Source of the DNA: Achromobacter sp. B7
GTDB lineage: Bacteria; Pseudomonadota; Gammaproteobacteria; Burkholderiales; Burkholderiaceae_B
DNA: 64,000 bases
Assembly: GCF_003600685.1 (NCBI RefSeq)
Contig: NZ_CP032084.1
Location: forward strand, 5,704,001 to 5,768,000
Direction: 5' to 3'
The translations under genes were made by a program, and so were the position numbers. Positions 26,259-35,250 of the stretch are shown here, in pieces. Every line of letters begins with the position of its first letter. Position 1 is the first letter of the stretch. The notes under the pieces are model-generated. The model did not search any database. It worked only from the letters and a program-made list of their open reading frames with translations, and had not been told where the DNA came from.

Positions 26259-27676
26259 GCCTCCTGAGTGTCGATTGCATGGCCGGTGCGGTCCTGAATC
26301 CAGAACAGCACCACGGTGGAAAGCGTGACGGTCACCATCAAATACCAGGCGGGCGCCATGGGGTTGCCGGTGACATGCAGCAGCCAGGTCACGAAGAACT
26401 GCGCAAAGCCGCCAAATACCGAGATGCCCAGACCATACACGACGGACATGCCGGTGGTGCGCACGGCCTTGGGAAACAGCTCGGGCAGCATCGTGATGAC
26501 GGGCGCGGTCTGCAAGGCCAGCAACACGGCCAGCAACGCAATCACCGTCATCAGCCGCGCCGTGCTGGGCGCGGACACCAGCCATTCAAAGCACGGCAGC
26601 AAGGCGCAAACCGTGGCGGCGCGCGACCAGAAGATGACCTTCTTGCGCCCCACGCGATCCGCCAGCATGCCGACAAACGGGGCGATCGAAAAGCCGATGG
26701 CGCCCAGCACCACGCTGGCAAACAGCGTGGACGTGGCGGGCAGGCCCAGCTGCTTGTTGGCGTAGGCGGGCATGTAAAAGCCGATGATCTGCGCGCACAC
26801 CATGCCGCCGATGACAAGCAGGATGCCCTTGACGACCTGCGCCTTGTGCTCGGTGAACACGCGGCGCAGCGGTTGATGGGACGGCGCGGTCGAGGCTGCC
26901 GGGGTGACGCGCGAGTCGGCCGCCCTGGCCGGGGAATGCGCGGCGGGGGTGGTATGCCCCCCCTGCACCGCCTGGCGGGCGTGATTCCCCGGCGACGATT
27001 CCGGCGCCTCCAGCGTTTCTTCGAGGTTGCGGCGGATGTAGGCGCCCACCGGTACGGTCAGGATGCCGATGACGAACGGCACGCGCCAGCCCCACGCCTG
27101 CATCTGTTCGGGGCTAAGCGTGGCGGTCAAGAGCGCCACCGTCAGCGCGCCCAGCATCACGCCCAGCGACTGGCTGCCGAACTGCCAGCTGGAATAAAAG
27201 CCGCGCTGGTTGGCCGGCGCGTGTTCCACCAGCAAGGTGGTGGACGCGCCCACCTCGCCACCGGCGGCAAAACCCTGGATCAGCCGCGCCAGCACCATCA
27301 GCACCGGCCCGGCCACGCCCATCTGCGCATAGGTGGGCGCGGCGGCGATCAGCGCGCAACCCAGCCCCATCAGCCACAGCGTCAGCGTCATGGCGGCGCG
27401 GCGGCCGTGGCGGTCGGCGTACGACCCGATCAGCATGCCGCCCACGGGCCGCATCAGGAAGCCCACGCCGAAGGTGGCGGTGGTCAACAGCAACTGGCCG
27501 TAGCCAGAGGCAGCCGGAAAGAACAGCGGCCCGATGACCAGCATCAGGAACGTGAAAACGGTGAAGTCGAAGAACTCCAGCGCGTTGCCGATGGTGGTGC
27601 CGGCAATGACGCGCCGACGCATCGTCGATGAATGCAGATGCTGCCGGCCGGAATCGGCGGCGATGGCGATAGACAT
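26255..27676 (-). CDS. MFS transporter, metabolite:H+ symporter (ProP/ShiA-like)
   Basis: 473-residue inner-membrane importer with twelve predicted helices. It shows the family signatures GNALEFFDFTVFTF near the start, GSYADRHGRRAAM in loop 2-3, RLIQGFAAGGEVG in helix 4, and ADRVGRKK in loop 8-9. A hydrophilic Ala/Pro-rich stretch of about 45 residues in the central loop (around 225-270) is longer than usual. The ATG at 27676 has GGGG/AAGGGG just before it. It is coupled to the DUF2817 hydrolase and divergent from a LysR gene, so the three probably form an uptake-and-cleavage unit. Confidence 0.9.
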   Translation of the reverse strand: MSIAIAADSGRQHLHSSTMRRRVIAGTTIGNALEFFDFTVFTFLMLVIGPLFFPAASGYGQLLLTTATFGVGFLMRPVGGMLIGSYADRHGRRAAMTLTLWLMGLGCALIAAAPTYAQMGVAGPVLMVLARLIQGFAAGGEVGASTTLLVEHAPANQRGFYSSWQFGSQSLGVMLGALTVALLTATLSPEQMQAWGWRVPFVIGILTVPVGAYIRRNLEETLEAPESSPGNHARQAVQGGHTTPAAHSPARAADSRVTPAASTAPSHQPLRRVFTEHKAQVVKGILLVIGGMVCAQIIGFYMPAYANKQLGLPATSTLFASVVLGAIGFSIAPFVGMLADRVGRKKVIFWSRAATVCALLPCFEWLVSAPSTARLMTVIALLAVLLALQTAPVITMLPELFPKAVRTTGMSVVYGLGISVFGGFAQFFVTWLLHVTGNPMAPAWYLMVTVTLSTVVLFWIQDRTGHAIDTQEA

Positions 27677-27929
27677 GATTTCCCCTTGATGTCCGTTGCC
27701 GGGGCGATGGTCCCGCTTCACGCGGCGCGCGTCACGCATTGACCGCGCCGTGTTGGCCTGATGGCCGCCGGGCGTCATGTCCCGGTCGCTTTGCCTGCCC
27801 CGTCCGCGTGAATATACGGATGGCGGACGATAAGGAAAAGACAGTATTTTTGTTCCAGTGAAAGCTTTTTGTTATAGCCCCGCCCATCCCGGCCCCGTCA
27901 TCACTCCTTCCCCCCGCCATCCCCACGCC

Positions 27930-28835
27930 ATGAATCTTCGCCAATTGCGCGCCTTTGTCCTGATCGCCGAGCACGGCAGCATCCGCGCGGCGGCGCGCGC
28001 CCTGTTCGTGACGCAGCCCGCCGCCACCCGCAGCCTGCGCGAGCTTGAACAAAGCGTGGGCGCCGAACTGGTGCGCCGCAGCGCGCGCGGCGTTGAACTG
28101 ACCCCGTACGGCGACGCGCTGTACAAGCGCGCCGTGGTGATCCTGCAAGAAGCGCGGCGCGCCCAGGAAGAGATCGGGCAGATGCGCGACGGCGAAGGCG
28201 GCAGCCTGAACCTGGCCATCAGTTCGGCCGCGTTGACGGTGCTGCCCGCCGCGCTGGCCGCCTTCCGGGCGCGCATGCCGCGCGTATCGGTGGCGTTCAA
28301 TGAAGTGGCGCCGCCCTTCAGCCACGAACAACTGGAATCGGGCCGCTACGACTTTCTGGTGCAAACGGAATACGACGGCGACATCGACGACGGCTTTGCC
28401 CGCACGACACTGTTCACGCTGCCGCTGGCGGTGGGCGCGCGAGCCGGGCATCCGCTGCGCCACGCCCGCACCTTGGCCGATCTGCACGAGGCCCTGTGGC
28501 TGCTGCCCGGCAACATCCAGGCGCCGGCCAACCTGCTGCGGCTGGCTTTCGCAACGCAACAACTGCCTGCGCCGCGCGATGTGATTCCGTGCCAGTCCAT
28601 CGCGGTGGCCCTGGCCATCATCGCGGACAGCGACGCGCTGGGCATCTTCGTGCGCAATCTGTTCGACCACCGGCTGCTGCCGCGCGACGTGCGCATGGTG
28701 CCGCTGTTGCACGAACTGCCAGCCGCGCGGGTGTCGATCCTGACGCGCGCCGACTCGCCGCCCACGCCCGCCGCGCGCTGTTTCATCGACTGCCTGCACG
28801 AGGCCCACGCCCAGCACCGCCCACCCCGCCGATAG
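27930..28835 (+). CDS. LysR-family transcriptional regulator
   Basis: 301-residue regulator with an N-terminal winged helix-turn-helix (IRAAARALFVTQPAATRSLRELE) and a substrate-binding-like effector domain. The ATG at 27930 begins the conserved MNLRQLRAF segment. It is divergent from the MFS/DUF2817 pair across a 253-bp, locally A+T-rich gap (27830-27880), where its operator probably lies. The effector is likely the transported compound or its cleavage product. Confidence 0.9.
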   Translation: MNLRQLRAFVLIAEHGSIRAAARALFVTQPAATRSLRELEQSVGAELVRRSARGVELTPYGDALYKRAVVILQEARRAQEEIGQMRDGEGGSLNLAISSAALTVLPAALAAFRARMPRVSVAFNEVAPPFSHEQLESGRYDFLVQTEYDGDIDDGFARTTLFTLPLAVGARAGHPLRHARTLADLHEALWLLPGNIQAPANLLRLAFATQQLPAPRDVIPCQSIAVALAIIADSDALGIFVRNLFDHRLLPRDVRMVPLLHELPAARVSILTRADSPPTPAARCFIDCLHEAHAQHRPPRR

Positions 28836-28892
28836 CGTCGGTAGCGCCGGTCTACCGGTTATCATTGCCGCCGGGCCTCGCCACGCGCTGCT

Positions 28893-28928
28893 GTCAACGT
28901 CAAAGTCAACATCAACGTCAGCGTCAAC
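28893..28928 (+). repeat. Hexanucleotide repeat upstream of a GntR gene
   Basis: Six contiguous hexamers (GTCAAC, GTCAAA, GTCAAC, ATCAAC, GTCAGC, GTCAAC), ending 78 bp before the GntR/FCD start codon. The spacing places it where upstream promoter elements would be. Confidence 0.75.
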
Positions 28929-29006
28929 ACGCGACAGACGTCCGACATCGCCATCCGCGACCGGCGTCGTTGCCCCGCACCCGCCTTACTCCTGCCCTTG
29001 ATACCC

Positions 29007-29714
29007 ATGGTGTTCCCCCGCCTTCCTTCCCAGCCCACGCTGACCGACACGGTCACCAAGCGCCTGCTCGCCGAAATCGACGAAGGCCGCGTGCCGCCGG
29101 GCGAAAAACTGCCTACCGAAGCGGCGCTGGCCGAGCAGTTCGGCGTCAGCCGCACCGTCATCCGCGAAGCGGTGTCGCGCCTGCGGCAGGACGGTATTGT
29201 GGAAGCGCGGCAAGGCAGCGGCGTCTTCGTTACCGGCCTGACGGGTAATCGGGCGCTGCGGATCGATGCGACGGAACTCACCTCACTGGACGCGGTGCTG
29301 CACATCGTGGACCTGCGGCGCGCGCTGGAAACCGAAATCGCGGCGCAGGCCGCCGCCATGCGCAAGAAGCGCGACATGGCGGATATCGACAACGCGCTGG
29401 GCGCCATTTCGCAGGCGGTGGCGGACGGCGGCGACGGCGTCAAGGAAGACGTGGCCTTTCATCGCAGCATCGCGCGCGCCACGGGCAACCCGTATTTTCT
29501 GACCACGCTGGCCTTTGTCAGCCAGTTTCTGGAAGCCGCCACGCGCGTCACGCGCGGCAACGAAGCACGCCACGCCGACCTGATGCGCGACGTGCTGCAA
29601 GAGCACGTCGCCATCGTCGAGGCCATCCGCCGGCAAGACGTGGAAGGCGCGCGCGAAGCCGCGCGCATCCACATGGTCAACGCGGCCAAGCGCCTTAGCC
29701 GGGCGCACCGCTGA
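29007..29714 (+). CDS. GntR-family regulator, FCD (FadR) subfamily
   Basis: 235-residue regulator with a winged helix-turn-helix (AALAEQFGVSRTVIREAVSRL, about 43-63). Its all-helical FCD effector domain carries the metal/ligand residues D, H and H (EDVAFHRSIARATGN; later ARIHMV). FCD proteins sense small organic acids. It converges on the amino-acid permease gene with a 20-bp overlap. It is the nearest regulator to the otn/den/ltn operon, so it is a candidate repressor of that operon, although 1.4 kb of permease gene lies between. Confidence 0.88.
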   Translation: MVFPRLPSQPTLTDTVTKRLLAEIDEGRVPPGEKLPTEAALAEQFGVSRTVIREAVSRLRQDGIVEARQGSGVFVTGLTGNRALRIDATELTSLDAVLHIVDLRRALETEIAAQAAAMRKKRDMADIDNALGAISQAVADGGDGVKEDVAFHRSIARATGNPYFLTTLAFVSQFLEAATRVTRGNEARHADLMRDVLQEHVAIVEAIRRQDVEGAREAARIHMVNAAKRLSRAHR

Positions 29715-31101
29715 CCTGCAATCGGCGCCCGCCGGTGCCGATGCCAAAGCGCTGCGCCACCAGCCCCATCACAACAATCACGCCCGCCAGCAACGACGTA
29801 TAGGCCACTTCGTTGCGGTATGTGCCTTCGACCACCATGGTGATCAGCGCGGCGATGATGCACACGATGACGGCATAGGTCAGCCACGGAAACAACCACA
29901 TCTTGAACGTCAGTTCCACGCCTTGAGCCTGCAAGCGATAGCGCATGCGCAGCTGCGACAGCGCAATCGCCAGGTACACGAACAGCGCGATGGTGCCGGT
30001 GGCCTGCATCAGCACGTCGTACAGATCCATCTTGGACGTCGCCATCATCCAGATCGCCACGAAGGCGAACACGCTGGACACCAGTACGCCGACATAAGGC
30101 GTGCCGGTGCGCCGGCCGGTCACCTGCATGATGCGGTGCGCATCACCGCGACGCGACAGCGAATACAGCATGCGCGACGCGGTATACAAGGCCGAATTGA
30201 AGCAGCTGCACACCGAGGTCAACACGATGAAATTGACGATGGCCTGCGCATGCGGCACGCCCAGCCGGCTCAGCGCCACGTTGTAGCTGCCGTGCGTGGG
30301 CTGCGACAGCAGCGGGTCGTTGTACGGCACCAGGCACACGATGATGAAGATCGAGCCGACATAGAACAGGCAGATCCGCCACACCACCGAGCGCGTGGTC
30401 TTGATGATCTCGCGCGCGGGGTCGGCGGATTCGGCGGCGGCCACCGTCACGATTTCCGCGCCGATGAACGCGAACATCACGCCCAGCATGGCCACCACCA
30501 CCGACTTGATGCCATTGGGCATGAAGCCCTGCGCCGTCAGTTGCGACACGCCGCGCGCCTCGCCCCAGGGCCACAGGTGCACCACCGCCAGGCTGCCGAT
30601 CACCAGGAACGCCACGATGGCAATCACCTTGATCAGCGCGAACCAGAACTCGAATTCACCGTAGTTCCGCACGTTCATGAAGTTGACGATGATGAGCGAC
30701 ACCGTGATGAAAAGCGCGTAGCCCCAATCCGGCACCTGCGGAAACCAGCCATGCAGGATCTGCCCGGCGACATAGGCCTCCCAGCCCATCAGGAACGCCC
30801 AGAAATACCAATACAACCAGCCGATGGTGAACCCCGCCCAGCGCCCGATGGCGCGGTCGGCGTAGGTGGAAAACGAACCCGTGTCCGGCTGCGCCACGGC
30901 CATTTCCCCCAGCATGCGCATCGCCAGGATGACCAGGATGCCGCCGCCCAGGTACGCCAGGATGACGGCGGGGCCGGCCAGCGCGATCTGCTTGCCCGAG
31001 CCGACGAACAGCGCCGCCCCGATGACCCCGGCGATGGACATCATCGTCAGGTGCCGTGATTTCAAGCCGCCTTTCAGCGCGTTGTTCTGTTTGCTGGCCA
31101 C
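29695..31101 (-). CDS. Amino-acid permease, APC family (GabP/AnsP-like)
   Basis: 468-residue inner-membrane importer with twelve predicted helices. The APC signature SIAGVIGAALFVGSGKQIALAG begins near residue 22, and the conserved GEMAVAQPDTGSFSTYAD segment follows. Members carry GABA, proline, asparagine or aromatic amino acids by proton symport. It lies 38 bp after otnK on the same strand and may be read from the same operon, though an amino acid is not an obvious partner for four-carbon sugar acids. The substrate is unresolved. Confidence 0.88.
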   Translation of the reverse strand: MASKQNNALKGGLKSRHLTMMSIAGVIGAALFVGSGKQIALAGPAVILAYLGGGILVILAMRMLGEMAVAQPDTGSFSTYADRAIGRWAGFTIGWLYWYFWAFLMGWEAYVAGQILHGWFPQVPDWGYALFITVSLIIVNFMNVRNYGEFEFWFALIKVIAIVAFLVIGSLAVVHLWPWGEARGVSQLTAQGFMPNGIKSVVVAMLGVMFAFIGAEIVTVAAAESADPAREIIKTTRSVVWRICLFYVGSIFIIVCLVPYNDPLLSQPTHGSYNVALSRLGVPHAQAIVNFIVLTSVCSCFNSALYTASRMLYSLSRRGDAHRIMQVTGRRTGTPYVGVLVSSVFAFVAIWMMATSKMDLYDVLMQATGTIALFVYLAIALSQLRMRYRLQAQGVELTFKMWLFPWLTYAVIVCIIAALITMVVEGTYRNEVAYTSLLAGVIVVMGLVAQRFGIGTGGRRLQVSGAPG

Positions 31102-31139
31102 TGCCTGCCCTCCTGCTTGTGTGTATGGCTGAATCGGCG

Positions 31140-32399
31140 TCAGCGGAACGCCTTGATGAAGAAGTCGCGCGATCCAAAGTTGCCTGACTTCAGCGCGATG
31201 CTGACGTCTTCATTCGCCACGGGCGAATGACCGGCGCACCACGGCACGCCCGGGTCGATCTGCGTGCCGATGGTGATCTGCGCAAGCCCCAGCGCCTGGA
31301 CCACGGCGCCGGAGGTTTCACCGCCCGCGACGATCAGTTGGCGCACGCCGCGCTCCACCAGGCCAACCGCGATGCGCGCAATGGCCGCCTCGATCATCTC
31401 GCCCGCGCGCGCCACGCCCAGCGCGCCTTGCGCGGCTATCACCGCATCCGGTTGCGCGGTGGAATAGACCAGCACCGGGCCGTCCTGCATGCGCGGCGCG
31501 GCCCATGCCAGCACCTGCTCCACCACGTCTTCGCCCGATGCCAGCCGCATCGGGTCCAACGCCATCGCGGGCCGCCCGCTTTCAATGAACGCGGCTACCT
31601 GCGCATTGGTGGCGGTAGAGCAGCTGCCCGCCACCACGGCCTGCAAGCCGGGCGCGCGCACGTCAACGGCCACGGTGCTGGGCGCCAGGCCCCAGTTGCC
31701 GGGCAGGCCGATGGCCACGCCAGAGCCCGCCGTCACCAGCGGCATGTCGCGCAGCGCGGGCCCCAGGGTCAGCAGGTCGTCGTTGGACACGGCATCCACG
31801 ATGGCGATCTCAACGCCCTCTTGCTGCAAGGCCTGGATGCGCGCGCGGATGGCATCCGCGCCCGCCGCCACCACGCTGTAATCGATCAGCCCGACCTTGC
31901 GCGAGGTTTGCGCCTGCAACACGCGCACCAGGTTGGGGTCGGTCATCGGCGTCAGCGGATGATGCTGCATGCCCGATTCGTTCAGCAGCACGTCGCCCGC
32001 GAACAGATAGCCCTTGAAGACGGTGCGCTTGTTGTCGGGAAACGCGGGCGTGGCGATGGTGAACGGCGTGCCCAGCTGCGTCATCAGCGCGTCCGTGACC
32101 GGGCCGATGTTGCCCTGCGGCGTGCTGTCGAACGTAGAGCAGTACTTGAAATAGATCTGCTGGGCGCCCTGCTGCTGCAACCAGCGCAGCGCGGCCAGCG
32201 ATTGCGCCACGGCCTCATCAGCCGGCAGCGTGCGGGTTTTCAACGCCACGACCACGGCGTCCGCATCGGCGCGCAACGGCTCACCCGGCACGCCGATGGT
32301 CTGCACGGTGCGCATGCCGGCGCGCACCAGGTTGTTGGCCAGGTCGGTGGCGCCCGTGAAGTCGTCGGCGATGCAGCCAAGCTTGATGTTGATGCTCAT
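31140..32399 (-). CDS. otnK: 3-oxo-tetronate kinase
   Basis: 419-residue four-carbon acid sugar kinase (DUF1537). It phosphorylates 3-oxo-tetronate at O4 before decarboxylation to dihydroxyacetone phosphate. The family opening is GCIADDFTGATDLANNLVRA; YCSTFDSTPQGNIGP and the late ATP-binding segment IVAGGETSGAVVQAL are clear. Its start overlaps the ltnD stop by 4 bp (ATGA). Position beside ltnD, denD, otnI and otnC makes the assignment firm. Confidence 0.93.
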   Translation of the reverse strand: MSINIKLGCIADDFTGATDLANNLVRAGMRTVQTIGVPGEPLRADADAVVVALKTRTLPADEAVAQSLAALRWLQQQGAQQIYFKYCSTFDSTPQGNIGPVTDALMTQLGTPFTIATPAFPDNKRTVFKGYLFAGDVLLNESGMQHHPLTPMTDPNLVRVLQAQTSRKVGLIDYSVVAAGADAIRARIQALQQEGVEIAIVDAVSNDDLLTLGPALRDMPLVTAGSGVAIGLPGNWGLAPSTVAVDVRAPGLQAVVAGSCSTATNAQVAAFIESGRPAMALDPMRLASGEDVVEQVLAWAAPRMQDGPVLVYSTAQPDAVIAAQGALGVARAGEMIEAAIARIAVGLVERGVRQLIVAGGETSGAVVQALGLAQITIGTQIDPGVPWCAGHSPVANEDVSIALKSGNFGSRDFFIKAFR

Positions 32400-33304
32400 G
32401 TTGCCTCCGGCAAAGTGATGCCCGGAAAAATCTTGATGACGGCGCTGTCGTCCTCGCGGCCATGCCCGGCGGTGGACGCCTGCATGAACATCTGATGCGC
32501 GGTGGAGGCCAGCGGCAGCGGAAACTTGCTGTGCCGCGCGGTGTCCAGCACCAGGCCCAGGTCCTTCACGAAGATGTCCACGGCCGACAAAGGCGTGTAG
32601 TCGCCGGCCAGTACATGCGGCATGCGGTTCTCGAACATCCAGCTGTTGCCCGCGCTATGCGTGATGACCTCGTACAGCGCATCGGCGTCCACGCCTTCGC
32701 GCAGACCCAGCGCCATCGCTTCGGCGGCGGCGGCGATGTGCACGCCGGCCAGCAACTGGTTGATGATCTTGACCTTGCTGCCCGCGCCCGCGCGGTCGCC
32801 CAGCCGATAGACTTTGCCGGCCATGGATTCCAGCACCGCGCCGCAGGCGTCGTAGGCGGCGTTGGCGCCTGCCGTCATCATCGTCATCTGGCCGGCGGCG
32901 GCCTTGGCGGCGCCACCGGAAATCGGCGCGTCCAGGTACAGGACGCCCTGCTCGGCCAGGCGCGCTTCCAGCGCGATGGACCAGTTGGGGTCCACGGTGG
33001 AACACATCACGAACACGGCGCCGGGCCGCAAGGCGGTGGCGATGCCACCGTCGCCATACAGCACCGATTCGGTTTGCGCGGCGTTGACCACCACGCTGAT
33101 GATGATGTCGCAGGCGGCTGCCATGTCGGCCAACGTGGCGCAGGCCACGCCGCCATCAGCGGCAAAGGCTGCGGCCGCTTCGGAACGGATGTCGTACACG
33201 TGCACATCGTGGCCGGCGCGGCGCAGGCTTTGGGCGATGCCCGCGCCCATGGCGCCCAGGCCGATGACGCCGACGCGGCGGGGAGTGGATTGCGGAAGGC
33301 TCAT
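32396..33304 (-). CDS. ltnD: L-threonate dehydrogenase
   Basis: 302-residue NAD-dependent beta-hydroxyacid dehydrogenase that oxidises L-threonate to 2-oxo-tetronate. The dinucleotide motif GVIGLGAMGAGIAQSLRRAG starts the protein; substrate motif DAPISGGAAKAAAGQMTMM and catalytic Lys in KIINQLLAG follow. The ATG at 33304 is preferred; the frame extension to 33391 overlaps the spacer to denD. Its product is isomerised by OtnI and phosphorylated by OtnK, both in this operon. Confidence 0.92.
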   Translation of the reverse strand: MSLPQSTPRRVGVIGLGAMGAGIAQSLRRAGHDVHVYDIRSEAAAAFAADGGVACATLADMAAACDIIISVVVNAAQTESVLYGDGGIATALRPGAVFVMCSTVDPNWSIALEARLAEQGVLYLDAPISGGAAKAAAGQMTMMTAGANAAYDACGAVLESMAGKVYRLGDRAGAGSKVKIINQLLAGVHIAAAAEAMALGLREGVDADALYEVITHSAGNSWMFENRMPHVLAGDYTPLSAVDIFVKDLGLVLDTARHSKFPLPLASTAHQMFMQASTAGHGREDDSAVIKIFPGITLPEAT

Positions 33305-33344
33305 GGCGGGTTCGTCCGGAATGTCGTAAGAATGGCGCCGCGTA

Positions 33345-34319
33345 TCAACGCGGCAAGTCGTCGGCCACGTAGGCGCGGACGATGTCGGCAAAGCTGTTGT
33401 CGCCCTTCAAGCCCAGGCGGCTGGCGCGCGTGGTGTCCCAGCGGCCGGGCCAGCTGCCCACGATGCGTTCAACGCGTTCGTCCGGGCGCCACGTGATGCG
33501 GTCGGCGACGTCATCGCCCGCGACCTCGCGCAGCGCTTGTTCCATGTCGGCCACCGTGACGGACACGCCCGGCAGGTTGATGGGCGCGCGGTCGGCCACG
33601 GCGTCAGCCGAAAGCTCGCATCCGGCGATCAAGGCCTGGATGGCGGCACGCGGCGACAACAGCCACAGGCGTGTGTCGGCGCCCACGGGGCAGACGGCGG
33701 TTTCGCCGTTAAGTGGCTCGCGGATGATGCCGCTGGCAAAGGACGATGCCGCGGCGTTGGGGCGGCCCGGGCGCACGCTGATGGTGGGCAGACGCAGCAC
33801 GCGCCCGTCAACAAAACCACGCCGCGTGTAGTCGGCCAGCAGCAGTTCGGCAATTGCCTTTTGCGTGCCGTAGGACGACTGCGGGTTCAACGCGGTGTCG
33901 TCGCGCACGGTGTCGGGCAAGTCGCCGCCGTACACGGCTACCGAGCTGGTAAAGACGACGCGCGGTTGGTGACCCAGCGCGCGGCACACTTCCAGCAAGG
34001 CGCGCGAGGCGTCCAGGTTGATGCGCATTCCCAAGTCGAAATCGGCCTCGGCCTGCCCGCTGACGATGGCCGCCAGATGGAAGACGGCGCGCGTGTCGGT
34101 GTCGATGGCCTGGCGCAGCACGGCCGGGTCGGCAATGTCGCCGACTTGCGAGTGCACGCGCGGGTCAGTGAACGCATCGGTCTTGACGACGTCCAGCAGG
34201 TCGATGCGGGTAATGGCTTGCGGGCCGTTGGCGTCCAGCGTCAGCGTGCCCTGCTCCAGCAGTTTGCGAGCCAGCCGCTGGCCCAGGAATCCGGCGCCGC
34301 CGGTGATCAGGATTTTCAT
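33345..34319 (-). CDS. denD: D-erythronate dehydrogenase
   Basis: 324-residue extended-SDR enzyme oxidising D-erythronate to 2-oxo-tetronate. It has the N-terminal MKILITGGAGFLGQRLA motif, a catalytic Ser in VFTSSVAVYGG, and the Tyr-x3-Lys pair in SSYGTQKAIAELLL. Length and context match DenD. With ltnD the operon can admit both D-erythronate and L-threonate into the same downstream steps. A 99-bp spacer holding three 15-bp repeats separates it from otnI. Confidence 0.92.
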   Translation of the reverse strand: MKILITGGAGFLGQRLARKLLEQGTLTLDANGPQAITRIDLLDVVKTDAFTDPRVHSQVGDIADPAVLRQAIDTDTRAVFHLAAIVSGQAEADFDLGMRINLDASRALLEVCRALGHQPRVVFTSSVAVYGGDLPDTVRDDTALNPQSSYGTQKAIAELLLADYTRRGFVDGRVLRLPTISVRPGRPNAAASSFASGIIREPLNGETAVCPVGADTRLWLLSPRAAIQALIAGCELSADAVADRAPINLPGVSVTVADMEQALREVAGDDVADRITWRPDERVERIVGSWPGRWDTTRASRLGLKGDNSFADIVRAYVADDLPR

Positions 34320-34337
34320 GATGCGATCTCGGTGGTT

Positions 34338-34382
34338 TGCAATTCGGTGATGTGCAATTCGTTGATGTGCAATTCGGTGCTA
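34338..34382. repeat. 15-bp tandem repeat between otnI and denD
   Basis: Three contiguous copies of a TGCAATTCGGTGATG-like unit (34338-34352, 34353-34367, 34368-34382), each differing by one to three bases. They lie in the intercistronic gap just upstream of the denD start. Confidence 0.85.
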
Positions 34383-34418
34383 AGCAACGTGATGTTGATC
34401 AACGCAGCCTTGTACGAC

Positions 34419-35204
34419 TCAGCGCCGGGCAACATAGGGTTGCGCCCAGCCCAGGCCCGCGCGCGTGCCCGCTTTGGGCCGGTATTCGCAGCCGATCCAG
34501 CCCGTATAGCCCAGCGCGTCGATGCGGTCGAACAGGTAGGGATAGTTCAGTTCGCCCACGTCGGGCTCGTGGCGGTCAGGCACGCCGGCAATCTGGATGT
34601 GGCCGATGCCGGCCATGTCGCGTTCCAGCTTCTTGGCGATGTCGCCTTCGACGATCTGGCAGTGATAGCAATCGAATTGCACTTTCAGGTTGTCGGCGCC
34701 GACTTCCTTGCAGATGGCTTGGGCGTCATCTTGCCGGTTCAGGAAGAAGCCAGGGATGTCGCGCGTGTTGATGGGTTCGATCACCACCGTGATGCCGGCC
34801 GTTGCCGCGATGCGCGCGGCGTGGGCCAGGTTCTTCACGTACACCTCGCGATGCGCCGCGCGGTCCTGCTCCGGTCGAATCAGCCCGGCCATGACGTGCA
34901 GGCTGCGGTTGCCCAGTTGCGCCGCATATTCCAGCGCCTGGTCCAGACCGCGCAGGAATTCATCTTCGCGCCCCGGCAAGGACGCAATGCCGCGCTCGCC
35001 CGCAGCCCAGTCGCCCGGCGGCGCGTTGAACAAGGCCTGCGTCAAGCCGTTATCGCGCAACCGCGCCTGGATATCGGCGGCGGCGTAGTCGTAGGGAAAC
35101 AGAAACTCCACCCCTTGAAAACCATCGCTTGCGGCGGCCGCAAAGCGATCCAGGAACGGATGCTCGGTGTACATCATGGTCAGGTTGGCGGCCAGGCGCG
35201 GCAT
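34419..35204 (-). CDS. otnI: 2-oxo-tetronate isomerase
   Basis: 261-residue TIM-barrel isomerase converting 2-oxo-tetronate to 3-oxo-tetronate. It shares the Hyi-type motifs [23 protein letters not shown] and [19 protein letters not shown]. Operon position with otnK and otnC supports OtnI rather than glyoxylate-pathway Hyi. The ATG at 35204 is used; the TTG at 35222 adds six residues. The gene at 12876-13661 is a clear paralogue of the same length. Confidence 0.9.
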   Translation of the reverse strand: MPRLAANLTMMYTEHPFLDRFAAAASDGFQGVEFLFPYDYAAADIQARLRDNGLTQALFNAPPGDWAAGERGIASLPGREDEFLRGLDQALEYAAQLGNRSLHVMAGLIRPEQDRAAHREVYVKNLAHAARIAATAGITVVIEPINTRDIPGFFLNRQDDAQAICKEVGADNLKVQFDCYHCQIVEGDIAKKLERDMAGIGHIQIAGVPDRHEPDVGELNYPYLFDRIDALGYTGWIGCEYRPKAGTRAGLGWAQPYVARR

Positions 35205-35250
35205 GGCGAGTCCTTTGTTCAATAACGTTTATCTACGCGGCAATAACGCC

